DNA from: Sulfurimonas sp. HSL-1716
GTDB lineage: Bacteria > Campylobacterota > Campylobacteria > Campylobacterales > Sulfurimonadaceae
Assembly: GCF_039645975.1 (NCBI RefSeq)
Contig: NZ_CP147918.1
Location: forward strand, 310,001 to 374,000
Direction: 5' to 3'
DNA length: 64,000 bases
The notes under the pieces are model-generated. The model was not told the origin of the DNA. It made no database searches and was given only the letters and a program-made list of their open reading frames with translations. Positions 17,904 to 25,254 of the stretch are shown one piece after another. Made by a program: the position numbers and the translations under genes. The number at the start of each line of letters is the position of its first letter. Position 1 is the stretch's first letter.

Positions 17904-19091
17904 ATGAAATATCTCTTATCAATGCTTTTAATTTTCTCTTTTGCAGATGCCGCAAAAGTCGTCGCTGTAGGTGAAAAATATAAGAGTTCATCCGATTGTC
18001 AAGCCTGTCACAACCATATTGTAAAAGAATGGAAAAACTCTTGGCATTTTAATTCCCACTACAAAAAAGATGAATATTTCAGAGCTTCCGTTGATTATGT
18101 CAGCAGAAAAACGCATAAAAGCCTCAACGCGATAAAGGTCGAATGTGCAACCTGTCACAATCCTCGTATCTCAGTAACAAGCACCGATACAGACTATGAA
18201 ATAGCCGCCGTTTTGGGACTGGACAAGAATTCTAAAGTAAATAAAGCTGTTCATGACGATACCTTGAACGAAGGGATAAACTGCGTCGTCTGCCACAATA
18301 TAGATAAGATATACAGCGAACTGGACGAATCGCACAGAGGAATGAACAGGGTTTCCTGGTCAAAAACAGGCCTGATGAGCGGACCTTTTAGCGATGCAAA
18401 CTCTCCGTATCATAAAACGGAGTACAGAGAGTTCATGGATAAGGACCCAAATCAGCTCTGTTTTGTCTGTCATGCGAACGACCATACCGCTACGGGCAAG
18501 ATCTTTATAAATATGCAAGAGGAATACAAAGGCGCTAAGGAAAAATGCGTCACCTGTCATATGGGTGAAAAGAGAGAACTTTACGCTTCAACGCTGAGAG
18601 TAGACAACGGTAAACCAAAAGCACGCCGGATCAGAGCACATGGATTTGAGGGGGCACATACGGGTTCTATGTGGAAAGATGCTTTAAAAGTAAGTGCGGA
18701 TATCTCTGGAGACGATCTTGTCATTACTTTGAAAAACGATCTGCCTCATAACATACCAAGCGGGTTTGGTTCCCGTGAAGTCCTTATTGAGATAGAGTAT
18801 AAAAATTTTAACGGGAAGGTCGGCAAGGATTTTGTATCGCTAACCAAACACTATTTGAGCAAATACAAAAAACCGACCATTCCCCATATGGCAGAGAGAT
18901 CTTCTGCGGATGATTCGGTGCCTGCAAAAGGTGAAAAGGTCATAAAGATAAAATATAATAAAAAAGCGACGACAGCCGTGATTACGGTCTCATACAGACT
19001 GGTAAACGACGAAGTGAGAAAGATACTTAAGCTCAAAGATCCTGTCTGGTCGCAAAAAATGCCTATCGCAAAAGTATCCGTAAAATATTAG
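17904..19091 (+). CDS. Pentaheme c-type cytochrome (cytochrome c554-like family)
   Basis: A signal peptide (about residues 1-17) is followed by five CxxCH heme sites: CQACH (~32), CATCH (~80), CVVCH (~127), CFVCH (~186) and CVTCH (~215). The C-terminal 150 residues have no heme motif and look beta-rich. The heme spacing and early CQACHNHIVKEW motif recall the cytochrome c554 family of multiheme electron-transfer proteins found with hydroxylamine oxidoreductase and other respiratory enzymes. It should be periplasmic. No catalytic partner gene is adjacent; the divergent NIT-like gene is the only hint to a nitrogen link. The stop overlaps trpS by 4 bases, convergently. Confidence 0.85.
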   Translation: MKYLLSMLLIFSFADAAKVVAVGEKYKSSSDCQACHNHIVKEWKNSWHFNSHYKKDEYFRASVDYVSRKTHKSLNAIKVECATCHNPRISVTSTDTDYEIAAVLGLDKNSKVNKAVHDDTLNEGINCVVCHNIDKIYSELDESHRGMNRVSWSKTGLMSGPFSDANSPYHKTEYREFMDKDPNQLCFVCHANDHTATGKIFINMQEEYKGAKEKCVTCHMGEKRELYASTLRVDNGKPKARRIRAHGFEGAHTGSMWKDALKVSADISGDDLVITLKNDLPHNIPSGFGSREVLIEIEYKNFNGKVGKDFVSLTKHYLSKYKKPTIPHMAERSSADDSVPAKGEKVIKIKYNKKATTAVITVSYRLVNDEVRKILKLKDPVWSQKMPIAKVSVKY

Positions 19092-20053
19092 TATAAGATA
19101 CCCGTAAGCGATCTCACTTTTTCTATAATATCGCCTGCCGCTTCTCTTGCTTTGACCGCGCCGGCATGCAGTATATCCCTTACTTCATCTTGATGGCGTG
19201 CATAATATTCGCGTTTTTGTCTGTAGGGCGCGTAGTATTCCCAGATCACCTCCGAGAGATAAAGCTTGAAGTGCCCGTGGCCTTCTCCTCCCTGTTTGTA
19301 TCTCTGTTCCAACGCGATGCGCTCTTTGTCGGCTAAGAACAGTTTTGCGATGTTGTATACGTTACACCCTTCGTACTCCTTAGGTTCTTCCATAGGAACG
19401 TTTTGCGTTACGATCTTTTTGATAGTCTTTTGCTGCTGCTTTTCTTCACCAAAAATATTTATGGTGTTACCGTAGCTTTTTGACATCTTCTGCCCGTCGG
19501 TTCCAGGAACTGTCGCTACATTTTCATCGACTCTGTATTGCGGGATCTTTAAAACATCGCCGTAGGCATTGTTGAACTTTATCGCTATGTCGCGGGCTAT
19601 TTCGACATGCTGGATCTGATCTTTGCCGACGGGGACGATGTCCGGCGAAAACAGCAAGATATCCGCAGCCATCAAGACCGGGTATGAGAAGAGAGAATGG
19701 TTTGTCGTAAATCCGCGTGCCGTTTTGTCTTTGTAGCTGTGGGCACGCTCCAAAAGACCCGTAGGCGTGAACGAAGAAAGTACCCAGTAGAGTTCCAAGA
19801 CCTCTTTGACGTCGGACTGCACCCAAAACGTCGATCTTTGAGGATCTATGCCGAGCGCCAAAAAGTCTGTCGCCGCCTGCATGGTTAAGTGCTTTAATTT
19901 TTCACCGTCGTTTACCGTCGTCATCGCATGGTAGTTCGCAATGAAGGCAAATACTTCATTTTTGTCCTGTTCCTCTATCATGGGCTTTATCGAGCCGAAA
20001 AAGTTTCCGATGTGAAGATCCCCTGAAGGCTGGATTCCTGTAAAAACTCTCAT
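19088..20053 (-). CDS. trpS: Tryptophan--tRNA ligase
   Basis: Class I synthetase that charges tRNA-Trp. The signature motifs are GDLHIGN (HIGH, residues 11-17) and GQKMSKSYGN (KMSKS). Length is 321 residues with the start at ATG 20053, whose GGA lies about 7 bases upstream; the longer frame would begin with TTG at 20071 and add six residues with no better support. The promoter TATAAT is at 20085-20090 on the minus strand, divergent from hpf. Its 3' end overlaps the cytochrome stop. Confidence 0.96.
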   Translation of the reverse strand: MRVFTGIQPSGDLHIGNFFGSIKPMIEEQDKNEVFAFIANYHAMTTVNDGEKLKHLTMQAATDFLALGIDPQRSTFWVQSDVKEVLELYWVLSSFTPTGLLERAHSYKDKTARGFTTNHSLFSYPVLMAADILLFSPDIVPVGKDQIQHVEIARDIAIKFNNAYGDVLKIPQYRVDENVATVPGTDGQKMSKSYGNTINIFGEEKQQQKTIKKIVTQNVPMEEPKEYEGCNVYNIAKLFLADKERIALEQRYKQGGEGHGHFKLYLSEVIWEYYAPYRQKREYYARHQDEVRDILHAGAVKAREAAGDIIEKVRSLTGILY

Positions 20054-20084
20054 TTCATTTCCATTTTTCAATTATTTTTTTGAA

Positions 20085-20090
20085 ATTATA
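20085..20090 (-). promoter_or_regulatory. -10 box for trpS
   Basis: Minus strand GGATATAATTTC contains a perfect TATAAT 31 bases before the trpS ATG. Confidence 0.5.
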
Positions 20091-20161
20091 TCCAATTCAG
20101 TTTCGGTGTGCTATTCTTTAGATAAATAAAGGCATTTTATCGCCTATATAAAGGATACATT

Positions 20162-20491
20162 ATGAGTATACAAATCAGAGCAAAAGATTTAACATTGACA
20201 GATTCTGCAAAAGCGCATATAAACAGTGCCATCGATACGTTTCGTAAATATGGTCTTGATACGACAAGTTATAATGTAAATATTGCAAAAGAAAAAAAAG
20301 GTGTCAGCGTCGAATTTGATATACATATCGCACATGCACAACCGGTGGTCATCTCACAAAGCGACGAAGATCTTAACGTAGCGATCGATCTTGCGATAGA
20401 GCGAACGACAAAAGCGCTCCGCCGTCTTCACGATAAAGTGGTTTCGCACAAAGGGACCTCTTTACGTGATGTGGAAGTTGCCGAAGTTTAA
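20162..20491 (+). CDS. hpf: Short-form ribosome hibernation promoting factor / RaiA-like
   Basis: A 109-residue protein of the HPF/YfiA fold, which binds the decoding region of the 30S subunit in resting cells. Family features are the opening QIRAKDLTLTDSAKAHI, the VEFDIHIAHAQPVVISQSDEDL strand region and basic helix AIERTTKALRRLHDK. The C-terminal dimerisation domain of long HPF is absent. The ATG at 20162 follows AAAGGATAC. A second, long-form gene is at 35779-36327, so the genome has both types. A hairpin after the stop may terminate it. Confidence 0.9.
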   Translation: MSIQIRAKDLTLTDSAKAHINSAIDTFRKYGLDTTSYNVNIAKEKKGVSVEFDIHIAHAQPVVISQSDEDLNVAIDLAIERTTKALRRLHDKVVSHKGTSLRDVEVAEV

Positions 20492-20505
20492 TAACTTATA
20501 CTATA

Positions 20506-20531
20506 ATACCGCCAAAACTTCTAGGCGGTAT
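20506..20531 (+). terminator. Hairpin ending hpf and covering the next ribosome binding site
   Basis: ATACCGCC (20506-20513) pairs perfectly with GGCGGTAT (20524-20531) over a 10-base loop and is followed by TTTTG. It fits a short intrinsic terminator after hpf. The 3' arm also contains GGCGG, the only ribosome binding site for the TTG start at 20533, and its 5' arm overlaps a TATAAT (20502-20507). Confidence 0.55.
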
Positions 20532-20532
20532 T

Positions 20533-21135
20533 TTGAAAAAACTCTTTCTCCTCTTTCTGTGTTTAATAAATCTTTATGCTCAAAACGATTATGATGTAAG
20601 GGTAGCTTACGGCCGTGCAGATGCAAATGATTTCGGCCAAATAATCAGCTCTCAGATAGCTCCCCATCATGCAAGTACGCATGTGATGATGGTGGATGCA
20701 GGGTATAAGATAGCCGAGAACGTATTTGATCTCCCGTTTGATATCTATATAAAAGGCGGATTTGCCAAGTTTCTAGAGAACGGTTACCAAAAAGACGTGT
20801 ATGAGAACACGCTTTATTTTAAAGGATATTATAATTTTGATTTTTCACAAAACCGTGTCCGCTTCGGCGCGGCAGAGGGTGCGTCGTACACATACGGGAT
20901 CATATATATCGAAAAAGAGGAAGCAACCAGAAATCGGGACAATAACTCGAATTACCTGAACTATCTGGAGCTCAGTCTGGATTTCGATATAGGCAGACTC
21001 CTGAAATACAAGCCTTTGAAAGATACGTATTTCGGAGTCGTTTTAAAACACCGTTCGGGCGTATTCGGGCTTGTCAATAACGTCAGGCACGGCGGCTCGA
21101 ATTATGAAGCTCTTTATATAGAGAAAAACTTTTAA
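20533..21135 (+). CDS. Exported barrel protein, possibly PagL-like lipid A deacylase
   Basis: The TTG start is needed to give the signal peptide KKLFLLFLCLINLYAQ. The mature part is strand-rich with alternating aromatics and ends in IEKNF, a terminal Phe typical of outer-membrane barrels. Near the C-terminus KHRSGVFG recalls the His-x-Ser of PagL lipid A 3-O-deacylases, and a Glu follows within 20 residues in GGSNYEALY; in PagL the triad is His-Ser-Glu with a shorter gap. The PagL link is therefore tentative; a generic outer-membrane protein is the alternative. Translation may be limited by the hairpin over its ribosome binding site. Confidence 0.55.
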   Translation: MKKLFLLFLCLINLYAQNDYDVRVAYGRADANDFGQIISSQIAPHHASTHVMMVDAGYKIAENVFDLPFDIYIKGGFAKFLENGYQKDVYENTLYFKGYYNFDFSQNRVRFGAAEGASYTYGIIYIEKEEATRNRDNNSNYLNYLELSLDFDIGRLLKYKPLKDTYFGVVLKHRSGVFGLVNNVRHGGSNYEALYIEKNF

Positions 21136-21156
21136 ATCAAAACAGGGAGAAGCGTT

Positions 21157-21600
21157 ATGTATAATTGGATAATCTGGTTTCATGTCATATCTTTTGTATC
21201 TTGGTTCGCGGCTATATTTTATCTGCCTCGTCTTTTTGTCTACCATAAAGAGCATGAAGACAATGCAGGATTTTTGGAAGTCGTGAAAATAATGGAGTAC
21301 AAACTCTATAAATATATCGGAGTTCCGGCAATGTGGGCGACGATATTAAGCGGTGGTTTGATGATATACCTGTCAACCGGCGAGTACGGCGTCAATCTGT
21401 TTAAAACGGGAGGATGGCTGCACGCGAAACTGTTTTTCGTAGCACTTCTGATAGCTTATTTCATCTCGCTTGATGTTATACGTAAAAAACTGCAAAGCGG
21501 TACTTGCACCAAAACAGGGAAGTTTTTCCGGTTTTATAACGAAGTGCCGACCATACTGCTTCTTCTTATAGTTGCGATGGTCGTGGTAAGACCGTTTTGA
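21157..21600 (+). CDS. hemJ: Protoporphyrinogen IX oxidase HemJ
   Basis: Membrane enzyme that oxidises protoporphyrinogen IX to protoporphyrin IX in heme synthesis; HemJ is the usual type in bacteria lacking HemG/HemY. It has 147 residues with four hydrophobic segments. The first holds WFHVISFVSWFAAIFYLPRLFVYH with the conserved His; Lys/Arg and His residues follow in KYIGVPAMWAT and GWLHAKLFFV; the tail is YNEVPTILLLLIVAMVVVRPF. The ribosome binding site GGGAGAAG precedes the ATG. It ends at a clear intrinsic terminator. Confidence 0.93.
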   Translation: MYNWIIWFHVISFVSWFAAIFYLPRLFVYHKEHEDNAGFLEVVKIMEYKLYKYIGVPAMWATILSGGLMIYLSTGEYGVNLFKTGGWLHAKLFFVALLIAYFISLDVIRKKLQSGTCTKTGKFFRFYNEVPTILLLLIVAMVVVRPF

Positions 21601-21611
21601 TCTTAACGAAG

Positions 21612-21635
21612 AGGGCTTTTTAAGCCCTTATTTTC
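21612..21635 (+). terminator. Intrinsic terminator of hemJ
   Basis: AGGGCTT (21612-21618), loop TTT, AAGCCCT (21622-21628), then TATTTT. The perfect 7-bp stem with a U-rich tail terminates rightward transcription; the convergent der stop lies at its foot. Confidence 0.75.
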
Positions 21636-23094
21636 CACCGCCCCGTTTTTTGGCTTTAAAAAGTACCGGGACGCCGCTAAAGTCAAATGCTTCGCGGAGC
21701 TTGTTCGTCAGATATCTTCTATATGTAAAGTGAAGTCCTTTTGGTTTGTTCATGATAAGTGCAATCCTCGGCGGTCTGGTCTCGTACTGCGTCGCATAAT
21801 AGATACGGATGATCTGTCCGTGCATACTTGGCAGCTGATGGCGGCGCATTGCACGGTTAAGAACTTCGTTTAGTTCCGACGTCGATATGCGTTGAGAGAA
21901 GTTCTCGTTTATCTCTACGATCATATCAAGCAGTTTGTTTACGCGAAGATGGCTTTTTGCCGAGATCGTTATGATCGGAGCGTAGTGCAGAAACTTGAAC
22001 CTGTCGCGTACCTCTTGGATGATTTTGTCGTAGTTTTCTCTGTCTGCGATATCCCATTTGTTTAAAACGATGATACAGGCGAGAAAATTTTTATCGACAA
22101 GACCTGCAATTTTTTCATCCAGGTCTATAAACGGATTTGAAGCATCCAAGACGACAAGAGCCATATTTGCGCTCTCGAGCATCTGCTCCGTTCGCATCAA
22201 TGCGAACCTTTCTATTCCCTCTATCTTTCCGCGGCGGCGGATACCCGCGGTATCGACAAAGGTCAAGGTTTTGCCCTGATAGTCCACGCTTTCATCGATC
22301 GGGTCTATCGTAGTTCCCGCAACGTCGCTGACAACAGATCTGTCCTCTTTTAACAGAGCGTTGAGAAGAGAACTTTTTCCGACGTTCACACGGCCGATAA
22401 TCGCTATTTTGATGTGATTGAGATCCTCTGGATCGAACTCTTTTATCATGTCGTTCATACCGAATATAGAGTCGTCATCCACCTCCTCTTCGTCAAAATC
22501 AACATATCCCTCTTCACTCTCTTCATCTTCTGGGACATAGTCGTAGACGGAGGGTTCGAACTCATCTTCCTCTTCGTCCGTTTCATCCGCTTCGATTATT
22601 TTGTCCTCATCGGGAAGAAGATCATATATCCACTCTATGAGCGGGTTTATGCTGCGGTTATGTGCAACGGAGATGCCGAAGATAAGATCGGTGCCGAACT
22701 CGTAGTAATCCCAGAGTTTCTCTTTTTGGCTGTCGTTGTCTATCTTGTTAACGACAAGGGCTACATCTTTGTTAAGTGATTCGAGCTGATAAAAAAGTTT
22801 TTTGTCGTTTTCATCGGGCAGGGTCTTACCGTCTACCATGTAAAGAATGATATCCGCTTTGTTTGCAGCTTCAAGCGATTTCTCTTTTATTTTGTCAAAA
22901 AGCTCACACCCTTTGTCCAGTCCGCCGGTATCAAGAAGTTCTACCTGTTTATCAAGTATCTGGGCTATGCGGCGTTTTACATCGCGTGTTGTCCCCGCTT
23001 GTTCGGATGTGATTGCATCCCGTTTTTTTAGCAAACGGTTAAATAGTGAGCTTTTTCCGACATTTGGCTGGCCGATAATGGCGATTTTTTTCAT
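21628..23094 (-). CDS. der: Ribosome-assembly GTPase Der (EngA)
   Basis: Tandem GTPase needed for 50S assembly. The first G domain has GQPNVGKSS, DTGGL and NKID; the second has GRVNVGKSS, DTAG and NKWD; the C-terminal KH-like domain ends with LFKAKKRGGGK. Between the G domains (about residues 170-220) lies an unusually long, very acidic linker (runs of Asp/Glu such as DETDEEEDEFE). I set the start at ATG 23094, which begins directly with MKKIAIIG and has AAGAGA upstream; the longer frame to 23148 adds an unconserved leader. Confidence 0.95.
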   Translation of the reverse strand: MKKIAIIGQPNVGKSSLFNRLLKKRDAITSEQAGTTRDVKRRIAQILDKQVELLDTGGLDKGCELFDKIKEKSLEAANKADIILYMVDGKTLPDENDKKLFYQLESLNKDVALVVNKIDNDSQKEKLWDYYEFGTDLIFGISVAHNRSINPLIEWIYDLLPDEDKIIEADETDEEEDEFEPSVYDYVPEDEESEEGYVDFDEEEVDDDSIFGMNDMIKEFDPEDLNHIKIAIIGRVNVGKSSLLNALLKEDRSVVSDVAGTTIDPIDESVDYQGKTLTFVDTAGIRRRGKIEGIERFALMRTEQMLESANMALVVLDASNPFIDLDEKIAGLVDKNFLACIIVLNKWDIADRENYDKIIQEVRDRFKFLHYAPIITISAKSHLRVNKLLDMIVEINENFSQRISTSELNEVLNRAMRRHQLPSMHGQIIRIYYATQYETRPPRIALIMNKPKGLHFTYRRYLTNKLREAFDFSGVPVLFKAKKRGGGK

Positions 23095-23188
23095 AGTGTC
23101 TCTTTGTATGTGATTAAAAACATTTTTATAAACAGTAAAAGATCCCAACGATTTGTAAAAATGTTTTTGAAGTTAAATATTTTGCGTA

Positions 23189-23194
23189 ATTATA
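23189..23194 (-). promoter_or_regulatory. -10 box for der
   Basis: Minus strand CGCTATAATTACG contains TATAAT about 95 bases before the der ATG, in the gap behind the lipoprotein cluster. Confidence 0.4.
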
Positions 23195-23232
23195 GCGAAA
23201 AAGAGGCGTCCGCCGTTAAGGTGGACAAAAGT

Positions 23233-23637
23233 TTAATCCAAAACCATCCAGACAAAGAGTTCTTTCGTCTGGGGGTCCGTATATGTTGCTTCGATATGCG
23301 CCGTGACTTTTGAGTTTGTGACCCTCTGTTCACTTTGAATATCGCTTGTTGAGCGTACATTGTCGTTTTTGGAAGTCTGTTCCCGTTTTGCGACGAGGTC
23401 TATTTCTACGCCTTTTTGAAGAGCCAGTTCATCCAGAGCCCTGCTGATAGCAAGTTTACGCTGGTAAGCGGGACCTTTAAAGTGAGGCAGGCTGCTTCCG
23501 ACAGAGCCGGTAACACCGCCGAGACACGGGTTGTTGATCCAAGCCGGATATGTTGAGAGCTGTTTTTTTGCAGGTGCAGCTTCATAGCTGCATCCCGGAA
23601 ACAGTAGGAGTAGTAACGAGAGGAGTACTACTCTCAT
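23233..23637 (-). CDS. Lipoprotein of the LPP20-type cluster (134 residues)
   Basis: The lipoprotein signal peptide is MRVVLLSLLLLLFPGCS with the lipidated Cys at 16. The mature protein has a small domain with a regular helix (QRKLAISRALDELALQKGVEI) and a closing strand (KELFVWMVLD). This pattern, ALA-x-A-LDELA followed by a terminal VWMVLD strand, recurs in LPP20-family lipoproteins. Its start overlaps the stop of the upstream gene by 4 bases. The three genes resemble in order and size part of the Helicobacter pylori LPP20 operon as I recall it (HP1455/HP1456/HP1457). Function unknown. Confidence 0.75.
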   Translation of the reverse strand: MRVVLLSLLLLLFPGCSYEAAPAKKQLSTYPAWINNPCLGGVTGSVGSSLPHFKGPAYQRKLAISRALDELALQKGVEIDLVAKREQTSKNDNVRSTSDIQSEQRVTNSKVTAHIEATYTDPQTKELFVWMVLD

Positions 23638-24221
23638 TTATCGGTAGGAAACTCTTTCTCTAGTGAATCTAACGCTTGTTTTGATTGAAATTGCTGCCAT
23701 AGTGCGTCTTCGTTGTTATGAGAACTCTTAACGATCTCTTTTTTTGCTTCTTTATTGACAACGTCGTTTGGAACACCGACTAATACATACACCGTTTTGC
23801 TTTCTGGATTCTGCCAGAACTCTAATTGTTTAGAGCCGTTTAGCGTAGTTTTTGTCAGTTGTTTCGATACTTGTGTCGAGACGCTGTCTACGACCTCTTT
23901 GTCACCCACACCCGTACCGCGTACGAAATTTTCGACTTTTGCTTTGACTTGTGTTTCGATCTGTAAAGCAAGATCGTTACGAGCCGCAGCCATGGCATTG
24001 TTTCTTGTAAAATTCATTCCAGCTTTACTGTTTTGGGCGCTGCCGAGACCGACTATGGCACCTTCGTAACTTTGCGGATTACATGTCCATTTCGGAGCAA
24101 GTACGCCGTCTTGTTTACAACGGAAATCACCTTCGTCTTGTGCCGGTTTCGGTTGACCGCAGCCTACTAAAGTAGCCGCTACAACTACTCCCATTGCGAT
24201 TGTTTTAAAGTTTTTGATCAT
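23634..24221 (-). CDS. LPP20-family lipoprotein (195 residues)
   Basis: The signal peptide carries a lipobox (VVAATLVGCG, Cys at about 21). The mature domain matches the LPP20 layout: KWTCNPQ, a glycine-rich IVGLGSAQ strand, the helix NAMAAARNDLALQIETQVKAKVENF, and the strand KTVYVLVGVPNDVV. LPP20-type proteins are outer-membrane lipoproteins; relatives such as FlgP act around the flagellar outer-membrane rings. The ATG at 24221 has AGGAGT upstream and a TATAAT at 24254-24259. It shares a 4-base overlap with the next gene, so these two are co-translated. Confidence 0.85.
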   Translation of the reverse strand: MIKNFKTIAMGVVVAATLVGCGQPKPAQDEGDFRCKQDGVLAPKWTCNPQSYEGAIVGLGSAQNSKAGMNFTRNNAMAAARNDLALQIETQVKAKVENFVRGTGVGDKEVVDSVSTQVSKQLTKTTLNGSKQLEFWQNPESKTVYVLVGVPNDVVNKEAKKEIVKSSHNNEDALWQQFQSKQALDSLEKEFPTDK

Positions 24222-24253
24222 GACATGACTCCTGTTCTGGATTAGTATAAATA

Positions 24254-24259
24254 ATTATA
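24254..24259 (-). promoter_or_regulatory. -10 box for the two-gene lipoprotein unit
   Basis: Minus-strand TATAAT lies 32 bases before the ATG at 24221, between the 348-residue lipoprotein gene and the LPP20-like gene, suggesting the two downstream genes can be transcribed separately. Confidence 0.45.
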
Positions 24260-24270
24260 CATAGATATTC

Positions 24271-25254
24271 TTACTTTTTGATTAATCCCAAGAAGTCAAA
24301 TATTCTTAAAGATCTGAGTCTGGCATTCATATTCGATTCCGCCTGCAGCTTTGCATCTTCGTAACTTTTATTCGATTTTCCCGTAAAGGTATGAGTCTTT
24401 ACCGATATGATCTTCTTGTCTTTGGTCGCCGTAATGATCTTTACCGTCAATACTATGTTAAAAAATCGGGAATCTGTCTTTTGTGCTGCATCCGTTAGCA
24501 TAAATATATCGTAACCGTTTTCTCTGTTTAGGGTTTTGTCTATAAAAATATCCTCTTTGCTGAGGCCCTGCTTTAACTGGTTTACCAATTTCAGGGAGTT
24601 AAAGTCTCCGAGGACTCTGACGGACATGGAGTTTTTGATGGCGGCAGTTCTTTCTTTGGTATCGTTGACGAAGGTAAAATATTCATGTGTATCGAATCCG
24701 GCCGAGAGCGTTTGAAGTAAAGCGGCAAGCACTGCGATCTTGTTTAGTTTTTGTGCTGCAGGTTTTAATCTGGCATACTGTTCGAGTGTACTCAGTCCGT
24801 CGATCGATTCGAGCTCTTTTTTTAAAGGCTCATAGAGTGCATCAAGCTTCTTCTTCTCTTTTTGAAATATCATATTTTTCGGCACGGCGAGGAGAATAAA
24901 CTGATTCGAATGAAACTGGATGGTATGAAGAATCTTTATACTTTGAAAAACAATATCGTTCACCGCCTTTGAAGATGCCTGCATCAACTCTTTATATTCC
25001 AGCTCGTTTTTTATATGCAAAGGGCTGTTGGAAGCTTTAAATGTTTTCATGATTTGTGAATAGAGATTTCGGTTTATCAAAAGCAAAGCGTTGTTGCGGG
25101 CACCCAGAAGAGTTGTGGCAGATGCCGTTTCATAGATAAATTCGCTGTCTTTTGGAGGGTTCATATACCATGGCGGAGGCTTCTCTTCTGCTTTTTTTAT
25201 ACTGCATCCGCTAATAATAAGAGTCGCGATAAGGCAGAACAGAGCTTTATACAT
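24271..25254 (-). CDS. Lipoprotein with LPP20-like and assembly-factor-like regions (327 residues)
   Basis: The start at ATG 25254 gives a clean lipoprotein signal, MYKALFCLIATLIISGCS (Cys 17); the frame extends further upstream but without a signal. Residues 30-140 follow the LPP20 pattern (PPPWYMNPPKDSEFIYETASA, GARNNALLLINRNLYSQI, FILLAVPKNMIFQ). The second half (KNSMSVRVLGDFNSLKLVNQLKQGLSKEDI and ADAAQ-like strands) resembles domains that handle envelope protein assembly, but I cannot name it. It overlaps mscS by 8 bases and precedes the smaller lipoproteins, so the four genes may form one unit. Confidence 0.8.
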   Translation of the reverse strand: MYKALFCLIATLIISGCSIKKAEEKPPPWYMNPPKDSEFIYETASATTLLGARNNALLLINRNLYSQIMKTFKASNSPLHIKNELEYKELMQASSKAVNDIVFQSIKILHTIQFHSNQFILLAVPKNMIFQKEKKKLDALYEPLKKELESIDGLSTLEQYARLKPAAQKLNKIAVLAALLQTLSAGFDTHEYFTFVNDTKERTAAIKNSMSVRVLGDFNSLKLVNQLKQGLSKEDIFIDKTLNRENGYDIFMLTDAAQKTDSRFFNIVLTVKIITATKDKKIISVKTHTFTGKSNKSYEDAKLQAESNMNARLRSLRIFDFLGLIKK

